A DNA stretch of 25,023 nt, taken from contig CBCPMX010000073.1 in assembly GCA_965120355.1 (NCBI GenBank), forward strand, positions 1 to 25,023, given 5' to 3'. The position numbers were made by a program, and so were the translations under genes. The stretch is from CBCPMX01 sp965120355. GTDB lineage: Bacteria > Bacillota > Clostridia > Oscillospirales > Oscillospiraceae. Below are positions 1 through 6,626 of this stretch, piece by piece. The notes beneath the pieces are model-generated. The model was not told the DNA's origin, made no database searches, and worked only from the letters and a program-made list of their open reading frames with translations. Position 1 is the first letter of the stretch. Each line of letters starts with the position of its first letter.

Positions 1-32
1 TGAAGGGCCTGCTGGACCGGTACTTCGGCTAA
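1..32 (+). CDS. 3' end of an unidentified protein (partial)
   Basis: An open frame enters from the left edge and ends at TAA 30-32, giving the C-terminal residues KGLLDRYFG. A terminator-like hairpin with a T-rich tail starts 17 bases after the stop, as expected for a real gene end. Nine residues are too few to name the product. The gene's start and function lie outside the window. Confidence 0.5.
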   Translation, partial: KGLLDRYFG

Positions 33-49
33 GAGATTGTTTCATAAGA

Positions 50-77
50 GGGTGGGCAGAAATGCCCACCCTTTTTC
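50..77 (+). terminator. Rho-independent terminator of the partial gene
   Basis: GGGTGGGCA (50-58), loop GAAA, TGCCCACCC (63-71), then a T run (72-76). This is a 9-bp perfect stem with a tetraloop, placed directly after the stop at 32. Confidence 0.8.
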
Positions 78-78
78 C

Positions 79-190
79 GCGGGAAACCGCAGACGGGAAG
101 CTCTGCGGTTTCCCGCCGGCCATAAACAGTGGATTTGGGAAAAGCGGAATATTGGGAAAGAGGGAACCGCACATCGGTTCCCTCTCTTTT
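79..190. repeat. Two further strong hairpins in the 33-459 gap
   Basis: A perfect 15-bp inverted repeat (79-93 with 102-116, 8-base loop) has no T tail. A second, 10-bp one (160-169 with 175-184) is followed by TCTTTT and could act as a backup terminator on the plus strand. No gene-like frame with a ribosome binding site was seen in 33-459; the rest of the gap holds only the ackA terminator. Confidence 0.55.
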
Positions 191-394
191 CGTCTGCCGC
201 CAAGAAGCACCCGGCTCAGACACGTCCGCACATATTGCGTTTAGCCTGATTGCGTAAAACCGGGCGGCAACCCCAAGGCGGGGAAGTTCCCCATCCGGCC
301 CGCTGTCTCGACTCTGTTCCGGAAGCGTGCAAAATGGCAGTCCCCTGCCGGAGAAAGACAGGCCGGCTGATTCCGCAAGGACGCAACGGTTTCA

Positions 395-433
395 GACAAA
401 GCCCCAGGCAGAAGCGCTGCTTCTGCCTGGGGC
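395..433 (-). terminator. Terminator of ackA
   Basis: A perfect 15-bp stem (401-415 with 419-433, 3-base loop). Read on the minus strand it is followed by TTTGTCT. It lies 27 bases past the ackA stop. Confidence 0.8.
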
Positions 434-459
434 AAATTCTGCACAGGCTGCGGGCGGGA

Positions 460-1659
460 TCAGCCCACCAGCGCCTCGGTGTCCTTGGCGATCATCAGTT
501 CCTCATTGGTGGGGATGACCAAAATGCGGACCTTGGAATCGGGGGCGGAGACATCCTTCTCCTCGCCGCGGATCTTGTTGGCCTCCACGTCGATCTTGGC
601 GCCCAGGAACTCCAGTCCCTCCACCATGTTCACGCGCATGTCGGCAGAGTTCTCGCCAATGCCGGCGGTGAAGATGATGGCATCCACGCCTCCCATGGCG
701 GCGGCATAGGCGCCGATATACTTCTTAACGCCGTACTCAAACATCTTCACTGCCAAAGCTGCCCGCTCGTTGCCTTCAGCAGCGGCATTATCCAGATCCC
801 GGAAGTCCGAGGAGACGCCGGAGACGCCCATGACGCCGGACTTCTTATTGAGGATGCTGACCATCTCGGTGATGTCCATGTTGTAGCGGCCCATCAGATA
901 CTCCAGGATCCCCGCGTCCAGGTCGCCGGAACGGGTGCCCATGGGCAGGCCGGCCAGCGGAGTGAAGCCCATGGAGGTGTCCACAGACTTGCCGCCATCG
1001 ATGGCCGTGATGGACGAACCGTTGCCCAGGTGACAGGAGATCAGCTTCAGTTCTTCAATGGGCTTGCCCAGCATGGCGGCAGCCCGCTGGGAGACATACT
1101 TGTGGGAGGTGCCATGGAAGCCGTAGCGGCGGACCTTGTCCTTTTCATAGTACTCATACGGCAGGGCATAGGTATAGGCCACAGAGGGCATGGTCTGATG
1201 GAACGCCGTGTCAAACACCGCCACCATGGGGGTGTCAGGCATGAGCGCCTGGCAGGCCTTGATGCCGATGATGTTGGCGGGATTGTGCAGCGGCGCCAGG
1301 GGGTTGCACTCTTCAATGGCCTGCATGACCTCATCGGTGATGACCACGGAGGAGGCAAAGGCCTCGCCGCCATGGACAACGCGGTGGCCGACGGCGTCGA
1401 TTTCTTTCATGCTGCCGACTACGCCGTTCTTGGGATCGACCAGGGCGTTCAGCACAGCCTGAATCGCCTCGGAATGCGTAGGCATGGCCACGTCAATGGC
1501 GTCCAGCTTTTCCTTGCCGTCGATCTGGGGCTTGTAGGTGAACTTGCCGTCGATGCCAATGCGCTCGCACAGGCCCTTGGCCAGCACTTCTTCGGTCTGG
1601 GGGTTCAGCAGCTGATACTTCAGGGAAGAGCTGCCGGCGTTGATAACCAGTACATTCAT
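460..1659 (-). CDS. ackA: Acetate kinase
   Basis: Converts acetyl phosphate + ADP to acetate + ATP in the cytoplasm, the energy-yielding last step of acetate fermentation. The 399-aa length is typical of the family. The N-terminal NAGSSSLKY (7-15) is the ASKHA phosphate-1 signature. GHRVVHGG (91-98), FDTAFHQTMP (149-158) and FHGTSHKY (181-188) contain the expected active-site residues R93, D150 and H182. HLGNGSSI (210-217) and the GIGENS motif near the C-terminus complete the nucleotide site. The start is supported by GGAG about 10 bases upstream. No phosphotransacetylase gene is adjacent. The gene is monocistronic in this window, with its own promoter and terminator. Identification is essentially certain. 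Confidence 0.97.
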   Translation of the reverse strand: MNVLVINAGSSSLKYQLLNPQTEEVLAKGLCERIGIDGKFTYKPQIDGKEKLDAIDVAMPTHSEAIQAVLNALVDPKNGVVGSMKEIDAVGHRVVHGGEAFASSVVITDEVMQAIEECNPLAPLHNPANIIGIKACQALMPDTPMVAVFDTAFHQTMPSVAYTYALPYEYYEKDKVRRYGFHGTSHKYVSQRAAAMLGKPIEELKLISCHLGNGSSITAIDGGKSVDTSMGFTPLAGLPMGTRSGDLDAGILEYLMGRYNMDITEMVSILNKKSGVMGVSGVSSDFRDLDNAAAEGNERAALAVKMFEYGVKKYIGAYAAAMGGVDAIIFTAGIGENSADMRVNMVEGLEFLGAKIDVEANKIRGEEKDVSAPDSKVRILVIPTNEELMIAKDTEALVG

Positions 1660-1695
1660 GTTTGTTGCATCTCCTGTTTCATTTTTATGAATTTC

Positions 1696-1723
1696 ATGAT
1701 ACTATAAAATTATAGAAAATCAA
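1696..1723 (-). promoter_or_regulatory. Probable ackA promoter
   Basis: On the minus strand a TTGATT -35 (1718-1723) and a TATCAT -10 (1696-1701) are separated by 16 bases. The predicted leader is about 30 bases. An alternative TATAAT lies inside the spacer but lacks a well-placed -35. Confidence 0.5.
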
Positions 1724-1801
1724 CGCCTACATTTTACTGCAAAACCTTGCGTTGGACAAGAGGGAATTCAGAAGTTTTTGCACCGCCGGAGGGATTTTTT
1801 T

Positions 1802-2983
1802 GTGAAAACAGCTGCCATTGTCTGCGAGTACAATCCGCTGCACCGGGGCCACCAGGCCCAAATGCTCTGGATTCGCCAAAATTTAGGGGACGATACTGCC
1901 ATTGTGTGCACCATGAGCGGCAACTACGTTCAGCGGGGCGCACCGGCGATTTTCGACAAATACACCCGGGCCGCCGCCGCCATCGACTGCGGCGCCGACG
2001 TGGTGCTGGAGCTGCCGCCCAGCGTCTCCCTCCGTTCAGCGGAAGGATATGCCGCCGGAGCGGTGGATTTGCTCGAGCGGCTGGGGGGCGTGGACGTGTT
2101 GTGTTTTGGCAGCGAGCGCGGGAATCTGCCGGTTCTGGAGCAAACAGCCCGGCTGCTGCTGTCCGGGGACTTCCCCGAAGCGCTGAAGCGGCGGCTGGCA
2201 GAGGGCGTCTCCTTTGCATCGGCGCGGGCGGCGGCTTTGGCAGACCTGGGCGGCGACCGAACCATTCTGGACCGGCCCAACGATATTCTGGCCGTGGAAT
2301 ACTGCAAGGCCCTGCAGCGGCGCGGCAGCGCCATCCGTCCCCTGCCCCTGCGCCGGGGCGGCGACTACCACGCCAGCACCCCGGATGCAGAAAATCCCTC
2401 TGCCACGGCGGTGCGGGCACTGCTGGCCGAAGGCGGGGCGTGGCGCAGCTATGTGCCATCTGCGGCGGCGGCAAAGTTTGCCGCCGCGCCGCAGCACCGG
2501 CTGGAATATGGGGAACGGGCCATGCTGGCCATTTTGCGGACGCTGCCGGACGAAGCGTTTGAGACCCTGCCCGGCGGCGGGGAAGGGCTATGGCGCAAAG
2601 TCATGGCCGCCTGTCGGACGGAATCTTCCCTGGAGGCCATTTTGACCGCCGCCAAATCCAAGCGCTACGCCCGCGCCCGCCTGCAGCGAATGCTGCTGTG
2701 CGCCTGCCTGGGGCTGGATGAAGCCGCAATGGCCGCGCCCCAGCAGTGGGTACGGCTGCTGGGGCTGTCGGAACGGGGCCGGGCAGTCCTGCGGCAGCGC
2801 AGCGCGGCGTTTCCCCTGGTCTCCGGCGGGAACGGCCCGCAGGGCCCGCAAACCCGGCTGGAACAGCGCAGCGACGATTTATATGCCCTGTTTGCCGAAG
2901 AATATTCCTCCGCCGCCTGTTGGGCAAAAAGCGCAAAACCCGTTTATTATCGGGAAAAAGCAAAAAAAGTGCTTGCAAATTGA
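1802..2983 (+). CDS. tmcAL: tRNA(Met) cytidine acetate ligase (TmcAL/YlbM family)
   Basis: The family ligates acetate to C34 of elongator tRNA-Met using ATP, making N4-acetylcytidine; this is known from the B. subtilis enzyme. The N-terminus KTAAIVCEYNPLHRGHQ carries the nucleotidyltransferase HxGH motif (H14, H17). It is followed by family-typical MSGNYVQRGAPAIFDKY and GADVVLELP. The start is GTG at 1802, because GGAGGG (1788-1793) sits 8 bases upstream. A TTG at 1778 in the same frame would place that Shine-Dalgarno inside the gene. At 393 aa it is near the usual ~400. No clear promoter was seen in the short gap to ackA. Its stop region overlaps the rpmE promoter. Confidence 0.9.
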   Translation: MKTAAIVCEYNPLHRGHQAQMLWIRQNLGDDTAIVCTMSGNYVQRGAPAIFDKYTRAAAAIDCGADVVLELPPSVSLRSAEGYAAGAVDLLERLGGVDVLCFGSERGNLPVLEQTARLLLSGDFPEALKRRLAEGVSFASARAAALADLGGDRTILDRPNDILAVEYCKALQRRGSAIRPLPLRRGGDYHASTPDAENPSATAVRALLAEGGAWRSYVPSAAAAKFAAAPQHRLEYGERAMLAILRTLPDEAFETLPGGGEGLWRKVMAACRTESSLEAILTAAKSKRYARARLQRMLLCACLGLDEAAMAAPQQWVRLLGLSERGRAVLRQRSAAFPLVSGGNGPQGPQTRLEQRSDDLYALFAEEYSSAACWAKSAKPVYYREKAKKVLAN

Positions 2984-3001
2984 GATTCGTTGTGCTATCA
3001 T
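2973..3001 (+). promoter_or_regulatory. rpmE promoter overlapping the end of tmcAL
   Basis: TTGCAA (2973-2978), a 17-base spacer and TATCAT (2996-3001), with an extended -10 TGC directly before it. The -35 lies inside the last codons of tmcAL (stop at 2983). The predicted ~60-nt leader contains a small hairpin, AGGGT/ACCCT (3022-3036). Confidence 0.75.
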
Positions 3002-3068
3002 AGTACGGCAATTGAAATGATAGGGTTTTGCACCCTTTGAATGTAACAGAATGAAAGAGGTGAACAGC

Positions 3069-3269
3069 ATGAAGGAAGGCATCCATCCCAAGTATTATCA
3101 GACCACCATCCGGTGCGCCTGCGGCGAGGTGATTGAGACCGGTTCCACCAAACAGGACATCAAGGTCGAAATCTGCTCCAAGTGTCACCCTTTCTTTACC
3201 GGCAAGCAGAAGCTGGTTGACACCGGCGGACGTGTAGAACGCTTCAACCGGAAGTTTGGCCTCAAGTAA
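3069..3269 (+). CDS. rpmE: 50S ribosomal protein bL31 (zinc-binding form)
   Basis: A component of the large ribosomal subunit. The 66-aa sequence begins MKEGIHPKYY and keeps the family core VEICSKCHPFFTGKQKLVDT and GRVERFNRKF. Two cysteine pairs (CAC near residue 17 and CSKC near 37) mark the C+ form, which holds zinc, unlike the zinc-free paralogues expressed under zinc starvation. The start at 3069 is chosen over an in-frame ATG at 3051 because GAGGTG (3057-3062) is 6 bases upstream and the protein then begins as in homologues. It has its own promoter and a strong terminator. Confidence 0.97.
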   Translation: MKEGIHPKYYQTTIRCACGEVIETGSTKQDIKVEICSKCHPFFTGKQKLVDTGGRVERFNRKFGLK

Positions 3270-3280
3270 GACTGACACGC

Positions 3281-3310
3281 AAGCCCGCACCGTTTTGGTG
3301 CGGGCTTTTT
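3281..3310 (+). terminator. rpmE terminator
   Basis: AGCCCGCACC (3282-3291), loop GTTTT, GGTGCGGGCT (3297-3306), then a T run to 3310. It lies 12 bases after the rpmE stop. Confidence 0.9.
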
Positions 3311-3639
3311 GTGGTATTCTGGACAGCAAGGAATTAACTTATCTGCGGGTTATGTGCTTATCGTTGGTGAATTTCTGCTTGGATTTGTATACCGCCAGAA
3401 CGCCATTGGCAACATATTAAAATAGGTGCCGGTTGAAAGCGTGCGCCTGTTAACTTGTTCATTTGGATATGCTGCGCTTCTTTGGGGCGACTGAGATGTA
3501 AAAAGCCGCCTTTGTAAAGATGATAGAAAATAGGGAATAGAAGCGAATAAAACGAGATAGATATGGGGCAGCCTGTTAAAAACAAAATCAGTTTGATTTG
3601 AATTTCTCGTTCCTAACTTGCACAGAAAGGAGTGCGTCT
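3311..3639. other. AT-richer intergenic gap upstream of hflX
   Basis: About 330 bases with visibly lower GC than the flanking genes. A minus-strand open frame (3358-3585, 75 aa, start MFLTGCPISISFY) has no convincing ribosome binding site. Its composition looks like decayed or non-coding DNA. No consensus promoter for hflX was identified with confidence, although hflX must be transcribed from within this gap or by read-through past the rpmE terminator. Confidence 0.4.
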
Positions 3640-4905
3640 ATGGATCTGCTGCAGCAGCGAACCACCCCGGAAACCGCAATTCTGGTCGGATTAAACGCCG
3701 CCATTTTCACAAAAGAGGAAATCGCCACCGACGAGACTCTGGACGAGCTGGAGGCCCTGCTGGAAACCGCCGGCGGCGTGTGCGCCGGCAAGCTCCTGCA
3801 AAACCGCCCGGCCCCGGATCCCCACACCTTCGTGGGCGAGGGCAAGGCCCAGGAGATCGCGGAGTTGGCCGCCGCCATGGAGGCGGATATGGTAATCTTC
3901 GACAACGATCTGTCTCCCTCCCAGATCCGCGCGCTGGAAGAGATCACCGGCGTGACGGTCATGGACCGCAGTGCTCTGATTCTGGACATTTTTGCCCAGC
4001 GGGCCAAGACCCGGGAGGGCCGGCTTCAGGTGGAGCTGGCCCAGTATCAGTATCTGCTGCCGCGGCTGAGCGGCATGGGCAAAAGCCTGTCCCGGCTGGG
4101 CGGCGGCATTGGCACCCGCGGCCCCGGCGAAACCAAGCTGGAGACAGACCGCCGCCATATCCGCACCCGCATTTCCCGCCTTCAGGCGGAGCTGAAAGAG
4201 GTGCGGAAGGTCCGGGCCGTACAGCGGGAGCGGCGTATCAAAAACGCCGTGCCTGTGGTGGCCATTGTGGGCTATACCAACGCCGGCAAGTCCACCCTGC
4301 TCAACCGCCTGACGGACGCCGGGATTCCGGCCAACAACCGCCTGTTTGACACGTTGGACACCACCACCCGCCAGCTCCAGGTTTCCGACACGCTGACCGT
4401 CCTGCTCAGCGACACCGTTGGCTTTATCTCCAAGCTGCCCCACGACCTGGTGGCGGCGTTCAAAGCCACCCTGGAGGAGCTGGAGTATGCGGATCTGCTG
4501 CTCCACGTCATCGACAGCGCAGATCCCAACCGGGACGATCATATCGAAGTGGTCAACAAGCTGATCGGCCAGTTGGCTTCCCCCGGCGTTCCGGTAATTG
4601 AAGCATATAACAAGGCCGACACCGTCCCCTCCGGCGACATCCCCTGGGGCGGGAACCGCATTGCAATCTCCGCAAAAACCGGCCAGGGGCTGCCGGATCT
4701 GTTGGCCCTGATCGAACAGAACCTGGGCCGCAGGCTGCACCATGTCACGTTCCGCCTGCCCTATACCCAGGCCGGCCAAGTGGACCGTCTCCACCGGGAC
4801 GCGCAGGTGGTACAGGTCGCCTATACCGATGAAGGCATCGACGTGGAGGCCGTCTGCGACGACACAGTGTACGGGCAGCTCCGGGAATACTGTGTGACTG
4901 CGTAG
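3640..4905 (+). CDS. hflX: Ribosome-associated GTPase HflX
   Basis: HflX binds the 50S subunit and splits stalled ribosomes after stress. The 421-aa protein has the N-terminal HflX domain ending with the signature HTFVGEGKAQEI and the phrase GGIGTRGPGETKLETDRR. The GTPase domain follows: G1 GYTNAGKST (211-219), G2 around DTLDTTTR, G3 DTVGFISKLP, G4 NKAD and G5 ISAKTG. The start is ATG 3640, with AGAAAGGAG (3624-3632) 7 bases upstream; an in-frame ATG at 3598 lacks a site. It is followed by a terminator and a repeated intergenic element, and is convergent with rubrerythrin. Confidence 0.96.
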   Translation: MDLLQQRTTPETAILVGLNAAIFTKEEIATDETLDELEALLETAGGVCAGKLLQNRPAPDPHTFVGEGKAQEIAELAAAMEADMVIFDNDLSPSQIRALEEITGVTVMDRSALILDIFAQRAKTREGRLQVELAQYQYLLPRLSGMGKSLSRLGGGIGTRGPGETKLETDRRHIRTRISRLQAELKEVRKVRAVQRERRIKNAVPVVAIVGYTNAGKSTLLNRLTDAGIPANNRLFDTLDTTTRQLQVSDTLTVLLSDTVGFISKLPHDLVAAFKATLEELEYADLLLHVIDSADPNRDDHIEVVNKLIGQLASPGVPVIEAYNKADTVPSGDIPWGGNRIAISAKTGQGLPDLLALIEQNLGRRLHHVTFRLPYTQAGQVDRLHRDAQVVQVAYTDEGIDVEAVCDDTVYGQLREYCVTA

Positions 4906-4961
4906 CCAGCGAACACTGGCGCGCGGTTCCAGCGTTTGAAAATCCAAACCACAAAACAGCA

Positions 4962-4988
4962 CCCGGCGCACCGCAATGGTGCGCCGGG
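4962..4988 (+). terminator. hflX terminator hairpin
   Basis: CCCGGCGCACC (4962-4972), loop GCAAT, GGTGCGCCGGG (4978-4988): an 11-bp perfect stem. The tail is CGTTCAGCTTGT rather than a T run, and it merges directly into the repeat element that follows. Confidence 0.65.
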
Positions 4989-4991
4989 CGT

Positions 4992-5138
4992 TCAGCTTGT
5001 CAGAAAAGTGCCCAGGCACGTTTCCGACCGCTGTATTTTGATCTATTCGGGCGAAATGAATGCGCCCGGCACAATTTGCAAACCCTTGCGCAGCAGGGAT
5101 TTTCGAATTTGACGGCGCTATCGCGCCGGCTCGCCCTG
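4992..5138. repeat. Dispersed structured intergenic repeat, copy A
   Basis: About 145 bases that align with 12929-13075 at roughly 80% identity by eye. Conserved blocks include TCAGCTTGT, CCGCTGTAT, CGGGCGAAA, GCAAACCC, TGCGCAGCA and TTTGACGGCGC. Three short inverted repeats are kept in both copies: GTGC..GCAC (5008-5019), CGGGCG..CGCCCG (5048-5068) and GGCGC..GCGCC (5113-5126). Loops vary more than stems. No reading frame is shared in a way that suggests a protein. It lies between the convergent hflX and rubrerythrin genes. Confidence 0.75.
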
Positions 5139-5240
5139 TCCGGGCTTCGCATCCGAAAACTGTATTGCAACCGTAGTTTTTTGACATGCGCAATGGTTTG
5201 CACGCTCTGCAAGCTCCTGGACGCTGTCAGGCCGCAGAAC

Positions 5241-5843
5241 TCAGTCCTTGGGCATCTCCTTGCGGAACACGTCGCCCTCAACCCAACCCTGGCCCTTGCC
5301 GCAAACGGGGCACTTGTCCCACGCTTCCAGAGAGGTGTGAATATAGCCGCAGTTGACACAGCGCCAGACAATGGGCTGATCCTTTTTATACAGGGTCCCG
5401 TTGGTCAGCTGCTCATGGGCCCGGAGAAACACATCCCGGTGCATACCCTCAATGATGGCAATATTCTCCCACAGGACGGCAATGTCCGCAAATCCCTCTT
5501 CCCGCGCAATCTTGGCAAAAGCGGGATAATCGTGGGTATGCTCCTCATTTTCTCCCTCCGCGGCGTACAGCAAATTCTCCGCCGTATTGCCCAGGGGGAA
5601 GGGATACCCGGCGTCCACCTGCAAATTCTTAATGGGTTCAGGGGCATTTTCGGCCATCTTCTCCCAAAATTCCTCTGCGTGGACCTTTTCATTTTCCGCC
5701 GTCTCCTCAAAAATGCGGGCCAGATATTCCCACCCGGCCTTGCGTGCCTCTTTGGCGTAGACGGTGTAACGCTCACGCGCCTGACTTTCGCCGGCAAAGC
5801 TGCGGGCAAGGTTCAGCACAGTCTGAGATTTCATAAATTCCAT
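5241..5843 (-). CDS. rbr: Rubrerythrin
   Basis: A cytoplasmic peroxide-detoxifying diiron protein of anaerobes. The 200 aa comprise an N-terminal four-helix ferritin-like domain and a C-terminal rubredoxin-like domain. Diiron ligands are visible as E19 in AGESQARERY, E52-x-x-H55 in NEKVHAEEF and E132-x-x-H135 in IEGMHRDVF. The rubredoxin iron site is CVNC (162-165) and CPVC (178-181), with shorter spacing than true rubredoxins, as usual for this family. AGGAGG sits 7 bases before the ATG at 5843; a second ATG three codons on is possible. The gene is 107 bases downstream of the small Gly/Pro protein gene on the same strand and may be co-transcribed. TATAAT at 5899-5904 (minus) is a possible own -10. 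Confidence 0.95.
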   Translation of the reverse strand: MEFMKSQTVLNLARSFAGESQARERYTVYAKEARKAGWEYLARIFEETAENEKVHAEEFWEKMAENAPEPIKNLQVDAGYPFPLGNTAENLLYAAEGENEEHTHDYPAFAKIAREEGFADIAVLWENIAIIEGMHRDVFLRAHEQLTNGTLYKKDQPIVWRCVNCGYIHTSLEAWDKCPVCGKGQGWVEGDVFRKEMPKD

Positions 5844-5950
5844 CGGTAATCCTCCTTTTTATGGTAATTACGTTGAAAGTATTCCCCCGACCTTCCGCAT
5901 TATACACACTCCGGTACACACAGCCGTCTGCCGCAGTGTTTTTTCGCGTA

Positions 5951-6352
5951 TCACATGCCGCCTTCCATCTTGGGCGGTTCCCAGAGATCCGACTCTTCGT
6001 GAACCGTAATGTTGTTGCTCTTGGCGAAGCGGAGCATCTGCTCCTTCATCTTATCCCAGGACCCTTTTTCTTTATTTTCCATGGCTTCCTTAGTCACCGG
6101 CACACCGTCCGCAGCGCCGCCGGGACCACCGCCAGGGCCGCCGCCGGGACCGCCGCCAGGGCCGCCTGCGCCGCCCTTGAGCTTCAGCAGCATCACCTCA
6201 GAGGGCACCTTTTTGAACATCTTCTTCTGCATTGTAGGCCGAAACGTAATGGTAGTGACCTGGTCAGCCCGTACATTCATGGTCATGGCCTGCTTGTCTG
6301 CCATGCGCAGCACAAATTCTGTTTTATCAAACAGAATATCTGCTTTTGCCAT
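5951..6352 (-). CDS. Small Gly/Pro-rich-linker protein of unknown function
   Basis: 133 aa; no family recognised with confidence. Residues 1-58 form a compact, strand-rich, basic region (MAKADILFDKTEFVLRM start, Met-rich, with TTITFRPTMQKKMFKKVP). A GGPGGGPGGGPGG linker follows at about 60-79. The tail (about 84-133) is a charged helix with acidic WEPPKMEGG at the end. There is no signal peptide or membrane segment, so it is probably cytoplasmic. The start at 6352 is set by AAGGAGG about 9 bases upstream; the frame continues upstream without a plausible site. A good promoter lies 58 bases before the start. It is divergent from hppA and upstream of rubrerythrin on the same strand, which hints at a stress or redox setting but proves nothing. 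Confidence 0.8.
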   Translation of the reverse strand: MAKADILFDKTEFVLRMADKQAMTMNVRADQVTTITFRPTMQKKMFKKVPSEVMLLKLKGGAGGPGGGPGGGPGGGPGGAADGVPVTKEAMENKEKGSWDKMKEQMLRFAKSNNITVHEESDLWEPPKMEGGM

Positions 6353-6409
6353 TCTTGACAACCTCCTTAAAGTTGCAATCTCCATATGTATTCCTACCTT
6401 GGCAGTTTC

Positions 6410-6449
6410 ATAATAACTAAATAAAATAGGTTTTTCAAGTAGGTTTTTC
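6410..6449 (-). promoter_or_regulatory. Promoter of the Gly/Pro protein gene, with a 10-bp direct repeat
   Basis: On the minus strand TTGAAA (6433-6438), a 17-base spacer and TATTAT (6410-6415). The ten bases TAGGTTTTTC occur twice on the plus strand (6427-6436 and 6440-6449), overlapping and just upstream of the -35, so a regulator could bind there. Confidence 0.65.
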
Positions 6450-6564
6450 TGCTTTCCAACGATTTGTCTATTCCGCACAAAGCCCTTCCAAAAGATTCGG
6501 CCATTTTTTATAAGGAGAAATTCGATTTTTCCGTCATTGTGCAACTTAATTCTGCAAGATGCTC

Positions 6565-6592
6565 TTGAAAAACAACGGGAATATGGTAAAAT
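6565..6592 (+). promoter_or_regulatory. hppA promoter
   Basis: TTGAAA (6565-6570), a 16-base spacer with TGG extended -10, and TAAAAT (6587-6592). The predicted leader is about 28 bases, ending in AAGGAG 8 bases before the GTG start. Confidence 0.75.
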
Positions 6593-6626
6593 AATAAAGC
6601 TAAATAAACATGAAGGAGTTGTTTTT

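Noticed and set aside
250..1707. Long plus-strand open frame opposite ackA
   Set aside because: It is the antisense shadow of acetate kinase in GC-rich DNA: no ribosome binding site, and His/Gly/Asp/Gln-rich low-complexity composition.
1778..1801. TTG start for tmcAL
   Set aside because: It would put the strong GGAGGG site inside the gene and add residues before the conserved KTAAIVCEYNP start.
6100..6180. Regular Gly/Pro codon repeat considered as a CRISPR-like or satellite array
   Set aside because: The period is nine to twelve bases without spacers and fully inside a coding frame.
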